From assembly GCF_900104055.1 (NCBI RefSeq), contig NZ_FNJQ01000009.1, forward strand, positions 19,450 to 83,449: a stretch of 64,000 nucleotides of DNA, read 5' to 3'. This stretch comes from Pseudoselenomonas ruminantium. Lineage in GTDB: Bacteria; Bacillota; Negativicutes; Selenomonadales; Selenomonadaceae. A program made the translations under genes and the position numbers. Under the pieces are notes generated by a model that made no database searches, was not told where the DNA came from, and was given only the letters and a program-made list of their open reading frames with translations. Position 1 is the stretch's first letter. Every line of letters begins with the position of its first letter. Shown one piece after another: positions 8,941-17,964 of the stretch.

Positions 8941-9295
8941 GTTTATTTATTATTAATGTAAATTTTCAGTTATTTGCCAAAAATGGTTCTAAAAAATTAT
9001 TTACATTTTTTTTAGAAAAAAGCAGGAAAATAACGCATAAAAGCGAATTATTAAAACATAGATTGATTGTTAGCGAAAAGCAATCGACGGTCGTTGCATC
9101 CTGTCAGTGCCATGACATATGTCATAATATCATGACAAATGTAACAATTTTATAACCTGCAGCAAAAAATACAGAAATAGCAGGGAAAAACTGTATACTA
9201 ACAGATGAAAATCTGTTAAAATATATACATAAAAGTAAACTGTAGTCGAATAAGGGGAGATTATTGTTTACTACGATATCCAAGGGGGATTTTTT
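8941..9295. promoter_or_regulatory. AT-rich 355-base spacer upstream of the glycogen genes
   Basis: No convincing gene: the small frame across it is AT-rich low-complexity and lacks a ribosome site. It holds a perfect 14-base palindrome ATGACATATGTCAT (9112-9125), followed by a degenerate second copy ATGACAAATGT. It also holds an inverted repeat AACAGAT-GAAA-ATCTGTT (9200-9217) just before TAAAAT. These are plausible operator or promoter elements for glgC; no factor can be named. Confidence 0.5.
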
Positions 9296-10450
9296 ATGAG
9301 AAAGACAGAATGCTTGGCCATGATCTTGGCCGGTGGTCAGGGCAGCCGCCTCGGCGCGCTCACCAAAAAGATTGCAAAACCGGCTGTACCGTTTGGGGGA
9401 AAGTACCGCATTATTGATTTTCCGCTCAGTAACTGCGCGAATTCTGGTATCGACAAGGTCGGTGTCCTCACCCAGTATCGTCCGCTGGAGCTGCACAACT
9501 ACTTAGCTTCCGGCAGCGCCTGGGATCTGGACCAGAAGGATGGCGGTATCTTTATCCTGCCGCCGTATGCTCGTGAAAAGGGGGCTGACTGGTATCAGGG
9601 CACAGCTGATGCCATCTATCAGAACCTGAACTTCATTGATTTAGCAGATCCTGAGTACGTTCTCATTCTGTCTGGTGACCACATCTACACGATGGATTAT
9701 TCCTGGATGCTGGAAGCTCATAAGATGAACAAGGCCGAGGCTACGATCGGTGTTATCGAAGTGCCTTGGGATGAAGCACCGCGCTTCGGTATCATGAACA
9801 CGGACAAGACGGGGCGCATCGAAGAATTCGAAGAAAAGCCTGCGAAACCGAAGAGCAATCTCGCCTCCATGGGTATCTATATTTTCAACAAGAATTTCCT
9901 CAAGAAATATCTGGAAGAAGATGCCAAGGACGAAACCAGCAGCCATGACTTCGGCAAGAACATCATTCCGAAGATGCTCGCTGACAAGGCTCGTCTGTAC
10001 TCCTACGCATTTGAGGGGTATTGGAAGGATGTCGGCACTATCGAAAGCCTCTGGCAGGCCAATATGGACCTGTTGCAGGATCAGCCGCCCTTTGACCTCA
10101 AAGGCGAGAAGAAGATCTATTCTTCCAATGCCTCCATGCCGCCGCATTACGTCGGTCCGGATGCCAAGATCAAGAATTCCATGATCAGCGAAGGTTCCAT
10201 GATCCTCGGTGAAGTGGAGAACTCCGTGATCTTCCCGGGCGTGCGCATTGGCAAGGGTGTTAAGGTAACTAACTCGGTGGTTATGCCTTCGACTGTTATC
10301 CGTGACGGTGCCGTAGTGGATTATGCTATCCTGGCTCAGAACTGCGAAGTCGCAGCAGGAGCTAAGGTCGCAGGCGAATTAGGTGCTATCACTGTGGTAG
10401 CTGAGGGTGAAACTGTACTGGCCGAAGCCAGCGGCAAGCAGGCCGGCTGA
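9296..10450 (+). CDS. glgC: GlgC, glucose-1-phosphate adenylyltransferase
   Basis: Makes ADP-glucose for glycogen synthesis. It has the nucleotidyltransferase loop [32 protein letters not shown], and the glucose-1-P region GIYIFN. A left-handed beta-helix with hexapeptide repeats lies at the C-terminus ([15 protein letters not shown]). Ribosome site AAGGGGG precedes the ATG. First gene of the glycogen cluster. It is paired with the GlgD-like subunit next to it, as in many Firmicutes. Confidence 0.97.
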   Translation: MRKTECLAMILAGGQGSRLGALTKKIAKPAVPFGGKYRIIDFPLSNCANSGIDKVGVLTQYRPLELHNYLASGSAWDLDQKDGGIFILPPYAREKGADWYQGTADAIYQNLNFIDLADPEYVLILSGDHIYTMDYSWMLEAHKMNKAEATIGVIEVPWDEAPRFGIMNTDKTGRIEEFEEKPAKPKSNLASMGIYIFNKNFLKKYLEEDAKDETSSHDFGKNIIPKMLADKARLYSYAFEGYWKDVGTIESLWQANMDLLQDQPPFDLKGEKKIYSSNASMPPHYVGPDAKIKNSMISEGSMILGEVENSVIFPGVRIGKGVKVTNSVVMPSTVIRDGAVVDYAILAQNCEVAAGAKVAGELGAITVVAEGETVLAEASGKQAG

Positions 10451-10497
10451 GTATTTCCCTATCAATACAGCCTAGATACAGCAAGGAGTGGAAGAAA

Positions 10498-11604
10498 TTG
10501 AAAGATGTAATGGGGATTATTAATCTTCAGGAAGATAATAAATTAATTCGTGAACTGACGGAAAGACGTGCGGTGGAGTCCATGCCGTTCGCAGGACGCT
10601 ATCGTCTGATTGACTTTACTTTATCCAGCATGGTGAATTCAGGTATCCTGAATGTAGGGGTTATGCTTCCCGATAAGCCCCGTTCCGTGCTTGACCATCT
10701 TCGTTCCGGTAAGGATTGGGACCTGGCCCGCCGTCATGACGGCCTGTTCTACCTGCCGTCCCCCAGCGAAGAAGACAGCATCCGTAAAGGCGATTTAAAG
10801 AACTTCTATCACAATCTGGATTTCTTCGAACACAGCAGTCAGAAATATGTACTCCTGACCAGCGGCAGTTTCGTTTATAATGTAGACTTTTCCCAGCTCC
10901 TGCGCTTCCATCAGAACACCTCGGCGGATATCACGATGGTGTACTATACGGCGAAGGAAGAGCAGGCTGGCCGCAATGTGGTTCTCGAGACTGCAGAGAA
11001 TGGTCTGGTAACGGATTTGGCCGAAAAACCGGCTATTTACGATGATTCCAAGGTAGCGATGAATGTTTATCTCATCGAAAAGCGCATCTTCGTGGAACTG
11101 GTGCGTTACACCTATGAGCATGGCGGACAGGACCTCCTGATGGACGGCATCATCCGTCGCGCGAGCGAGTATAATATCTATGCTTGTGAGCACGATGGCT
11201 ATGTGGCCCATGTGGATTCTACTTCCGCATATTACAAGGCGAACATGGACATCTTGGAACCGGAGGTTTGGGAAGAGCTCTTCATGGGCAACAATTCCAT
11301 TTACACCAAAGGCAAAGATGAAGTTCCAGTTCAATATAAGGAGACAGCCAAAGTCAAGAACTCGCTGATCGCCAACGGCTGCGTGATTCGCGGCGAGGTC
11401 GAAAACAGCATTTTGTTCCGTGGTGTCACCGTAGGCAAGGGCGTAAAAATCAAGAATTCCATTATCATGCAGAAATGTGATATACAGGATGATTCCTTGG
11501 TGGAAAATGTCATCTGCGATAAGAACGTGGTTATCTCGAAGGAAAAATGGCTTAAAGGTGCCAATAATTACCCGCTGATCGTCACGAAGAATGTCGTCAT
11601 CTGA
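10498..11604 (+). CDS. glgD: GlgD, ADP-glucose pyrophosphorylase regulatory-type subunit
   Basis: Paralogue of GlgC, 368 residues. The N-terminal catalytic loop is replaced (MGIINLQEDNKLIREL instead of the GGxGxRL loop), so it is likely a non-catalytic partner that tunes GlgC in a heterotetramer. FAGRYRLIDFTLSSMVNSG and the C-terminal beta-helix remain. TTG start at 10498 follows AAGGAG. Confidence 0.93.
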   Translation: MKDVMGIINLQEDNKLIRELTERRAVESMPFAGRYRLIDFTLSSMVNSGILNVGVMLPDKPRSVLDHLRSGKDWDLARRHDGLFYLPSPSEEDSIRKGDLKNFYHNLDFFEHSSQKYVLLTSGSFVYNVDFSQLLRFHQNTSADITMVYYTAKEEQAGRNVVLETAENGLVTDLAEKPAIYDDSKVAMNVYLIEKRIFVELVRYTYEHGGQDLLMDGIIRRASEYNIYACEHDGYVAHVDSTSAYYKANMDILEPEVWEELFMGNNSIYTKGKDEVPVQYKETAKVKNSLIANGCVIRGEVENSILFRGVTVGKGVKIKNSIIMQKCDIQDDSLVENVICDKNVVISKEKWLKGANNYPLIVTKNVVI

Positions 11605-11611
11605 TATTTAG

Positions 11612-11671
11612 AAGGCCGTTGTAACGAGGCAATCTGCCTATAACGGGCATAAGCCAAGTTATGACGGCCTT
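11612..11671 (+). terminator. Long stem-loop between glgD and glgP, possible attenuator
   Basis: AAGGCCGT (11612-11619) pairs with ACGGCCTT (11664-11671). After a two-base internal loop, TAAC pairs with GTTA. A small inner hairpin GGCA/TGCC also forms. The sequence then reads TTATTGTTGT, only a weak U-tract, so partial termination inside the glycogen operon is the likely effect. Confidence 0.5.
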
Positions 11672-11709
11672 TATTGTTGTGTTAAGGCTGAAAAAAGGGA
11701 GTGTTTTTT

Positions 11710-14184
11710 TTGGCAAAGGAAAAGAAAAAAGTAAATGAGGCTGAGTTTAAGAAACTCAAGGAAAAATTGAAAGCCCGTTTTATCGCTACGGCTCATATCA
11801 TGTGGGGCCGTGAGCTGGACGAGCTGTCGGAAAATGAAATATATCAGACTGTAGCCGCTACGGCTAAGCAGTATATCTCCGAAAACTGGATCAAGACCAA
11901 CAAGGCCTATATGGAACGGGAAGAGAAACAGATCTACTACTTCTCCATCGAGTTCCTGATGGGACGCCTGCTGAAATCCAACCTGATCAATTTAGGCTTG
12001 GAAGAGGCTTTGCGGGATGTGCTGGGGGATTTCAAGCTGAACCTTGACAAGGTCTACGAGGAAGAACCTGATGCCGGTCTGGGCAATGGTGGTCTGGGCC
12101 GACTCGCTGCCTGCTTCATCGATTCCATGGCTGCCCATCATCTGCCGGGCCATGGCTGCAGCATTCGCTATCAGTATGGCCTGTTCGAGCAGAAGATCAT
12201 CAACGGCAACCAGGTTGAGATCCCGGATAACTGGCTCAAGAACGGCTTTGCCTGGGAATACCGCAAGCCGGATAAAGCCATCGATGTCAAATTCTACGGC
12301 AATGCCTATATGAAGGAAATGCCGGACGGCAGCCTGAAACTGGTGCATGAGAATCCGATGGTCGTCATGGCCGTACCTTATGATGTGCCTATCGTGGGCT
12401 ATCATAACAGTACGGTCAACAACCTGCGTCTCTGGAATGCCGAGGTAAACCGTGACTTCTCCGACTACGGCTATCTCACGCAGGAACAGATCCGTCAGAA
12501 GAATGAATACCGCTCTTTCGTGGAAAGTATCACGCGTTATCTCTATCCGGATGACAGCACCTGGGATGGCCGCAAGATGCGCCTGATTCAGGAATACTTC
12601 ATGACTTCTGCCGGCGTGCAGAGTATTGTCCGCCATTACAAGAAGACGGGCATGAAGATCAAGGATCTGAGCCAGAAGATTGCCATCCATATCAATGATA
12701 CCCATCCGGCTGTAGCAGTACCGGAACTCATGCGTATCCTGCTCGATGAGGAAGGTCTGGAATGGAGCGAGGCTTGGGCAATCACCAAGAACACCATCGC
12801 CTATACCAACCATACGATCATGCCGGAAGCCCTCGAAACCTGGCCGGTGGATATGTTCAAGGAACTGCTGCCGCGCGTTTACATGATCATCGAGGAAATC
12901 AATCGCCGTCATCTCGAAGAGGTGCGTGAGCGCTATCCGAACAACGATGGCAAGGTACAGGCCCTGTCCATTCTCGAAAATGGCATGGTCCATATGGCAA
13001 GACTTGCCATTGTCGGTGGTCACAGCGTCAACGGCGTAGCCAAGATTCACTCCGATATTCTCAAGGCTTCCACGCTGCATGACTTCTATGAATTCAATCC
13101 GAAGATGTTCAACAACAAGACCAACGGCATCACGCATCGCCGCTGGCTGATGGGCGCCAACCCGGAGCTGGCCGGTCTGATCGATGAGACATTGGGCAGC
13201 CGCCGCTGGCACCGTTATCCGGAACAGCTTGACCTCTTGAACGATTTCGTCAATGACAAGCCGTTCCTGGCTGAACTGGGCAAGGTCAAGCATCTGCGCA
13301 AGGAACATCTGGCGCAGTACATCCTGGAACACAACCTGATCAAGGTCAACCCGGACAGCATCTTCGATATCCAGGTCAAGAGAATCCATTCCTATAAGCG
13401 CCAGCTCATGAATATCCTGCATATCATGTATCAGTATAACCTGCTCAAGCATGACAAGGGTTATGACATGATCCCGACCACCTATATCTTCGGCGGCAAG
13501 GCTGCACCGGGCTATTATATCGCCAAGGAGACCATCCGCCTGATCAATGCGGTGGCCGAGAAGGTCAACAACGACCGGTCCATCAAGGACAAGATGAAGA
13601 TCGTCTTCATCGAGAACTTCGGCGTGTCCATCGGCGAGATCGTCTATCCGGCAGCGGATGTCAGCGAGCAGATTTCCACGGCCTCCAAGGAAGCCTCCGG
13701 TACGGGTAACATGAAGTTCATGATGAATGGTGCGATTACCCTTGGTACGATGGACGGTGCTAACGTGGAAATCCGTGAAGCCGTCGGTGGCGACCAGGGT
13801 GGTGACGACCACTGCGTGATCTTCGGCCTGCGGGCAGAAGACGTCCTGACCTACTATATGACGGGTTCTTATTCCGCTTGGGATGAATACAACAACAATG
13901 AGATGGTGCGCTTCGTGATGAACCAGCTCATTGACGGTACCTATGGGGATTTCCGTTCCCTCTACGATTATCTGATCCATGGCAACGATGAGTTCTTCAT
14001 CCTGAAAGACCTGGGCTCCTATGCTTGGGGGCATGAAGAAATCATGCGCCGCTATAAGAATAAGCTGGGTTGGCTGACCTCTTCGGCCATGAATATCGCC
14101 AACTCCGGCCGGTTCTCGTCTGACCGTACCATAGACGAATATGCGAACGAAATCTGGCACGTAAAACCGGTCCGTATTTCGTAA
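11710..14184 (+). CDS. glgP: GlgP, glycogen/maltodextrin phosphorylase
   Basis: PLP-dependent GT35 enzyme that releases glucose-1-phosphate from alpha-1,4-glucans. It shows GLGNGGLGRLAACF near residue 115 and the PLP-lysine segment EASGTGNMKFMMNGA with GTMDGANVEI. The length of about 824 residues is normal. GTG at 11701 overlaps the AAGGGAG ribosome site, so TTG at 11710 is the better start. Its place among synthesis genes suggests coordinated storage and release of glycogen. Confidence 0.96.
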   Translation: MAKEKKKVNEAEFKKLKEKLKARFIATAHIMWGRELDELSENEIYQTVAATAKQYISENWIKTNKAYMEREEKQIYYFSIEFLMGRLLKSNLINLGLEEALRDVLGDFKLNLDKVYEEEPDAGLGNGGLGRLAACFIDSMAAHHLPGHGCSIRYQYGLFEQKIINGNQVEIPDNWLKNGFAWEYRKPDKAIDVKFYGNAYMKEMPDGSLKLVHENPMVVMAVPYDVPIVGYHNSTVNNLRLWNAEVNRDFSDYGYLTQEQIRQKNEYRSFVESITRYLYPDDSTWDGRKMRLIQEYFMTSAGVQSIVRHYKKTGMKIKDLSQKIAIHINDTHPAVAVPELMRILLDEEGLEWSEAWAITKNTIAYTNHTIMPEALETWPVDMFKELLPRVYMIIEEINRRHLEEVRERYPNNDGKVQALSILENGMVHMARLAIVGGHSVNGVAKIHSDILKASTLHDFYEFNPKMFNNKTNGITHRRWLMGANPELAGLIDETLGSRRWHRYPEQLDLLNDFVNDKPFLAELGKVKHLRKEHLAQYILEHNLIKVNPDSIFDIQVKRIHSYKRQLMNILHIMYQYNLLKHDKGYDMIPTTYIFGGKAAPGYYIAKETIRLINAVAEKVNNDRSIKDKMKIVFIENFGVSIGEIVYPAADVSEQISTASKEASGTGNMKFMMNGAITLGTMDGANVEIREAVGGDQGGDDHCVIFGLRAEDVLTYYMTGSYSAWDEYNNNEMVRFVMNQLIDGTYGDFRSLYDYLIHGNDEFFILKDLGSYAWGHEEIMRRYKNKLGWLTSSAMNIANSGRFSSDRTIDEYANEIWHVKPVRIS

Positions 14185-14197
14185 GCTGGGGGACTGC

Positions 14198-14222
14198 AGC
14201 CTTCCTCGTTGAGGAAGGCTTT
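14198..14222 (+). terminator. GC-rich hairpin between glgP and glgB
   Basis: A perfect ten-pair stem AGCCTTCCTC (14198-14207) / GAGGAAGGCT (14211-14220) with a GTT loop and only TTTT after it. Likely a partial terminator or a 3-prime stabiliser of the glgP message. Confidence 0.55.
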
Positions 14223-14237
14223 TGAGGGGGATTATTT

Positions 14238-16427
14238 TTGAAAACTTCTGATTTGAGTGAGTTTGACCGCTATTTGTTTCATCAGGGAACGAATTACCAC
14301 ACTTATGAGATGCTGGGCGCTCACTTTGTGGAGCAGGATGGCAAACAGGGGATTCGCTTTGCCGTCTGGGCACCGCATGCCAAGGGTGTCAGCGTGGTGG
14401 GGGATTTCAACAGTTGGGATACCAGGGTGAATCCCATGCACAAGATTGGCGATGGGGAAATCTGGGTGACCTTCGTGGAAGCGTTAGGCGAGGGCGAGCT
14501 TTATAAGTACGCCATTGAACCCCAATGGGGCGGTCCGCATATCATGAAGGCAGATCCTTATGGTTTCTACGCTGAGAAAAAGCCGGAAACGGCTTCGCGC
14601 ACCTTTGACATGAACCATTACAAATGGAACGATGACAGTTGGAAGGTGCAGAAGCGCAAGGAATCTTCCTATGACCGTCCAATGCTGACCTATGAGGTGC
14701 ATATGGGCTCCTGGCGGCGCAATGCCGAAGGGGAGTATCTGACCTATCGGGAGGCTGCGGATCAGCTGATCGATTATGTGAAGGATATGAACTACACCCA
14801 TATCGAATTCATGCCGCTTTGTGAGCATCCCTTCGATGGCTCCTGGGGGTATCAGGCCACGGGGTACTATGCGGTGACCAGCCGCTATGGCACGCCGGAT
14901 GACTTCCGTTATCTGGTGGACCGGGCGCATCAGCAGGGCATCGGCATCATCATGGACTGGGTGCCGGGGCATTTCTGCAAGGATGAGCAGGGCCTGCGGC
15001 ATTTCGATGGCCTGCCGCTCTACGAATCCGACAATGAGCAGCGGGCGGAGAACTGGGAGTGGGGCACCACGAACTTCGACTATGGCCGGACGGAAGTACA
15101 GAGTTTCCTGATTTCCAATGCCATGTTCTGGTTCGAGGAGTTCCATATCGATGGCCTGCGCATCGACGCGGTGGCCAATATGCTCTATCTGGATTATGGA
15201 CGCAAGGATGGCGAGTGGATGCCCAATAAATATGGCGATACTGGCAACCTTGAGGCCATGGACTTCCTGCGGAAACTCAATGAAGCGGTTTTCAAATTCC
15301 ATCCTCAGGCACTGATGATTGCCGAGGAATCCACTTCCTGGCCCTTGATTTCCAAGCCGGTCTACATGGGCGGCATGGGCTTCAACTACAAGTGGAATAT
15401 GGGCTGGATGAACGACATGCTGAAGTATGTGAGCCTGGATCCCATTTATCGCAAATGGAATCATGATAAGGTGACCTTCTCCTTCATGTATGCGTTCTCG
15501 GAGAATTTCGTCCTGCCCCTGTCCCATGACGAAGTGGTACACGGCAAGTGTTCGCTGATCAGCAAGATGCCCGGAGATTACTGGCAGAAATTTGCCGGAC
15601 TCCGTTCCTTCTTCGGCTATTGGATGGCTCATCCCGGCAAGAAGCTGCTTTTTATGGGCGGCGAGTTTGCTCAGTTCATCGAGTGGAATTTCGATGATGA
15701 GCTGGATTGGCACCTGATCAAGGAATTTGATAAGCATGCCAAGATGCTGGCTTTCTCCAAAGCCCTCAATAGATTCTATCTGGATACCAGAGCATTCTGG
15801 CAGGTGGACTTCGACTGGAACGGCTTCCAGTGGATCGATCCCAATGACAACAACAACAGCATCGTGTCCTTTATCCGCAAGGCGGAGGACCGCAATGACT
15901 TTGTCATTGTCATCAGCAACTTCACACCGGAGGTGCGCACGGACTATCGCATCGGCGTGCCGGCCAAGGGCAGCTATATCGAAGTATTCAACTCCGATGA
16001 GGAGGCCTTCGGCGGCAGCGGCGTGAAGAATGTGGGCGAGATCCAGAGCCAGGATAAACCCTGGCATAACCGGGAGCAGTCCATCAGTCTCACTATCCCG
16101 CCATTGGCGACCATCTATCTGCGCCTGAAGCGCCAGGATGGTTCCAATGTATCCTTTCCCGAGGAGCACAGTGATGTAGAAGCCAAAGGCTTCGAAGTGG
16201 GAGAAGATAAATCCTCTACGGCCGCCATAGCGGCAACGAAGAAAGCTCCAGCAAAAAAATCAACGACGAAAAAAACAACTACTAAATCTACAACTAAGAC
16301 CAGGAAAACGACAGCAAGCAGGAAGACGACAGCTGCCAAGGCACCGAAAGCCAAGACAGCCAACAGAACTGCTACTCGTAAGCGAGCGGCCAAGCCCCTT
16401 GTGGAAGATGCCGCAGTTAATGCCTAA
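14238..16427 (+). CDS. glgB: GlgB, 1,4-alpha-glucan branching enzyme with lysine/threonine-rich tail
   Basis: GH13 branching enzyme. An N-terminal CBM48 domain (GIRFAVWAPHAKGVSVVGDF) leads to a TIM barrel with DGLRIDAVANML (nucleophile Asp), LMIAEESTSWP (acid Glu) and LPLSHDEVVHGK. TTG start follows GAGGGGG by seven bases. The normal enzyme ends near residue 630. The last 70 or so residues are a repetitive K/T/A-rich tail (KKAPAKKSTTKKTTTKS and similar), like histone H1 or AlgP tails. Such a tail is not a normal part of GlgB; it could bind nucleic acid or polyanions. Confidence 0.96.
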   Translation: MKTSDLSEFDRYLFHQGTNYHTYEMLGAHFVEQDGKQGIRFAVWAPHAKGVSVVGDFNSWDTRVNPMHKIGDGEIWVTFVEALGEGELYKYAIEPQWGGPHIMKADPYGFYAEKKPETASRTFDMNHYKWNDDSWKVQKRKESSYDRPMLTYEVHMGSWRRNAEGEYLTYREAADQLIDYVKDMNYTHIEFMPLCEHPFDGSWGYQATGYYAVTSRYGTPDDFRYLVDRAHQQGIGIIMDWVPGHFCKDEQGLRHFDGLPLYESDNEQRAENWEWGTTNFDYGRTEVQSFLISNAMFWFEEFHIDGLRIDAVANMLYLDYGRKDGEWMPNKYGDTGNLEAMDFLRKLNEAVFKFHPQALMIAEESTSWPLISKPVYMGGMGFNYKWNMGWMNDMLKYVSLDPIYRKWNHDKVTFSFMYAFSENFVLPLSHDEVVHGKCSLISKMPGDYWQKFAGLRSFFGYWMAHPGKKLLFMGGEFAQFIEWNFDDELDWHLIKEFDKHAKMLAFSKALNRFYLDTRAFWQVDFDWNGFQWIDPNDNNNSIVSFIRKAEDRNDFVIVISNFTPEVRTDYRIGVPAKGSYIEVFNSDEEAFGGSGVKNVGEIQSQDKPWHNREQSISLTIPPLATIYLRLKRQDGSNVSFPEEHSDVEAKGFEVGEDKSSTAAIAATKKAPAKKSTTKKTTTKSTTKTRKTTASRKTTAAKAPKAKTANRTATRKRAAKPLVEDAAVNA

Positions 16428-16464
16428 AGCTCAGGTTTTTTAATGGTTAGGGAGGAAATCCGAA

Positions 16465-17901
16465 ATGAAAGTTCTTTATGTAGCATCGGAAGCAGTACCA
16501 TTTGTCAAGACGGGCGGTTTGGCCGACGTGGCCGGCTCTTTGCCCAAGGCGCTTTTGAAAGAAGATGTGGACATCCGTGTCATCATGCCGAAATACGGTG
16601 CCATTGGCAAGGAATATGTTGACCAGATGGAACACGTCTATGATGGTGAACTCGAAGTGGCCTGGCGCAGCAAATATGTCGGTCTGGACAAGTTGGAAAA
16701 AGACGGCGTGACCTATTACTTCGTAGATAATCAGGAATATTACAACCGCGAGGGTTTCTATGGCTACGATGATGACGCTGAGCGCTTCTCCTTCTTCAGC
16801 CGGGCCGTGCTGAACCTTCTGCCGGCCATGGACTTCTGGCCGGATGTCATCCATAGCAATGACTGGCATGCAGGCCTCGTCAATGTGTTCCTGAAACTGG
16901 AGCATATGGATGATGAGCGCTACCAGCATATCAAGACGCTCTATACCATCCACAACCTGAAATATCAGGGTGTATTCCCGAAAGATATCATGTCGGATGT
17001 GCTGGGGCTTGACTGGAAATACTTCAATAACGGCGATCTGGAATTCTTCGATGCAGTCAACTTCATGAAGGGAGGTATCATCTACTCCGATTATGTATCC
17101 ACCGTCAGCAAGACCTATGCTCAGGAAATCCAGTATGAATACTTCGGTGAGCATCTGGACGGCCTGCTGCGCAGCCGCCGCGATGACCTGTTCGGTATCG
17201 TCAATGGTATTGACTATGATGTCTATAATCCGATGACGGACAAGAACCTCTTTGAGACCTATGATGTGGACAGCCAGGACCGCAAGATGGACAACAAGGT
17301 GGCCCTGCAGAAGATGCTGGGGTTGCCGGAAGGCCGCCGCACGCCGGTAGTCGCTTTGGTTTCCCGTCTGGTGGCAGCCAAGGGGCTTGACCTCATCGTG
17401 CGCATGATGGACGAGATCCTCATGCATGAAGATATCCAGTTCGTGGTTCTGGGTACCGGTGACAAGGAATATGAAGACTGGTTCAAAGGTTTGGCTTGGC
17501 GTTTCCCGCATAAGGTCTCGGCCAACATCAGATTCTCCAATGAACTGGCACAGCGCATCTACGCTGGTGCGGACATCTTCCTGATGCCGTCCAACTATGA
17601 GCCGTGCGGCATCGGTCAGATCGTCGCCATGCGCTATGGCACGATTCCGGTGGTCCGTGAGACGGGCGGCCTCAAGGATACGGTTCAGCAGTACGACAAG
17701 TACACGCAGACCGGCAATGGCTTTGTCTTCAGCGATTACAATGCACATGAGATGATGTATGCACTGAAGCGGGCCCTGAGCGCTTATGGCAATTATGAAG
17801 AATGGAACAACATCGTCCATAATGCCATGGCTACGGACTTCAGCTGGAACAATTCGGCGAAGGAATACAAGAAGCTCTATGAGCAGCTGGTAAATAAATA
17901 A
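16465..17901 (+). CDS. glgA: GlgA, glycogen synthase (ADP-glucose)
   Basis: GT5 enzyme extending alpha-1,4-glucan from ADP-glucose. N-terminal signature EAVPFVKTGGLADVAGSLPK, central HSNDWHAGL, and C-terminal donor site PSNYEPCGIGQIVAMRYGTIPVVRETGGL (read in pieces). 478 residues. Ribosome site GGGAGGAAA precedes the ATG. Sits directly after glgB. Confidence 0.96.
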   Translation: MKVLYVASEAVPFVKTGGLADVAGSLPKALLKEDVDIRVIMPKYGAIGKEYVDQMEHVYDGELEVAWRSKYVGLDKLEKDGVTYYFVDNQEYYNREGFYGYDDDAERFSFFSRAVLNLLPAMDFWPDVIHSNDWHAGLVNVFLKLEHMDDERYQHIKTLYTIHNLKYQGVFPKDIMSDVLGLDWKYFNNGDLEFFDAVNFMKGGIIYSDYVSTVSKTYAQEIQYEYFGEHLDGLLRSRRDDLFGIVNGIDYDVYNPMTDKNLFETYDVDSQDRKMDNKVALQKMLGLPEGRRTPVVALVSRLVAAKGLDLIVRMMDEILMHEDIQFVVLGTGDKEYEDWFKGLAWRFPHKVSANIRFSNELAQRIYAGADIFLMPSNYEPCGIGQIVAMRYGTIPVVRETGGLKDTVQQYDKYTQTGNGFVFSDYNAHEMMYALKRALSAYGNYEEWNNIVHNAMATDFSWNNSAKEYKKLYEQLVNK

Positions 17902-17908
17902 GGCCAAG

Positions 17909-17944
17909 GGTTAACGGGGCGGCAATTATTTGCCGCCCTTAACC
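17909..17944 (+). terminator. Stable hairpin after glgA
   Basis: Stem GGGCGGCAA (17917-17925) / TTGCCGCCC (17930-17938), extended outside by GGTTAA/TTAACC. No U-tract follows, and the next gene starts 20 bases later. A transcript stabiliser or attenuator is more likely than a full stop. Confidence 0.5.
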
Positions 17945-17964
17945 GCAGGAAGAGGTGGGATCAA

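Noticed and set aside
8925..9155. 76-codon frame in the spacer before glgC
   Set aside because: AT-rich, no ribosome site, no family resemblance, overlaps the end of the upstream gene.
11992..14373. 793-codon open frame on the minus strand across glgP
   Set aside because: It is the antisense shadow of a well-matched phosphorylase; the protein is low-complexity and matches no family. The long frame results from codon bias in glgP.
14484..16169. 561-codon minus-strand frame across glgB
   Set aside because: Same effect: the plus-strand enzyme explains the sequence, and the antisense product has no family features.
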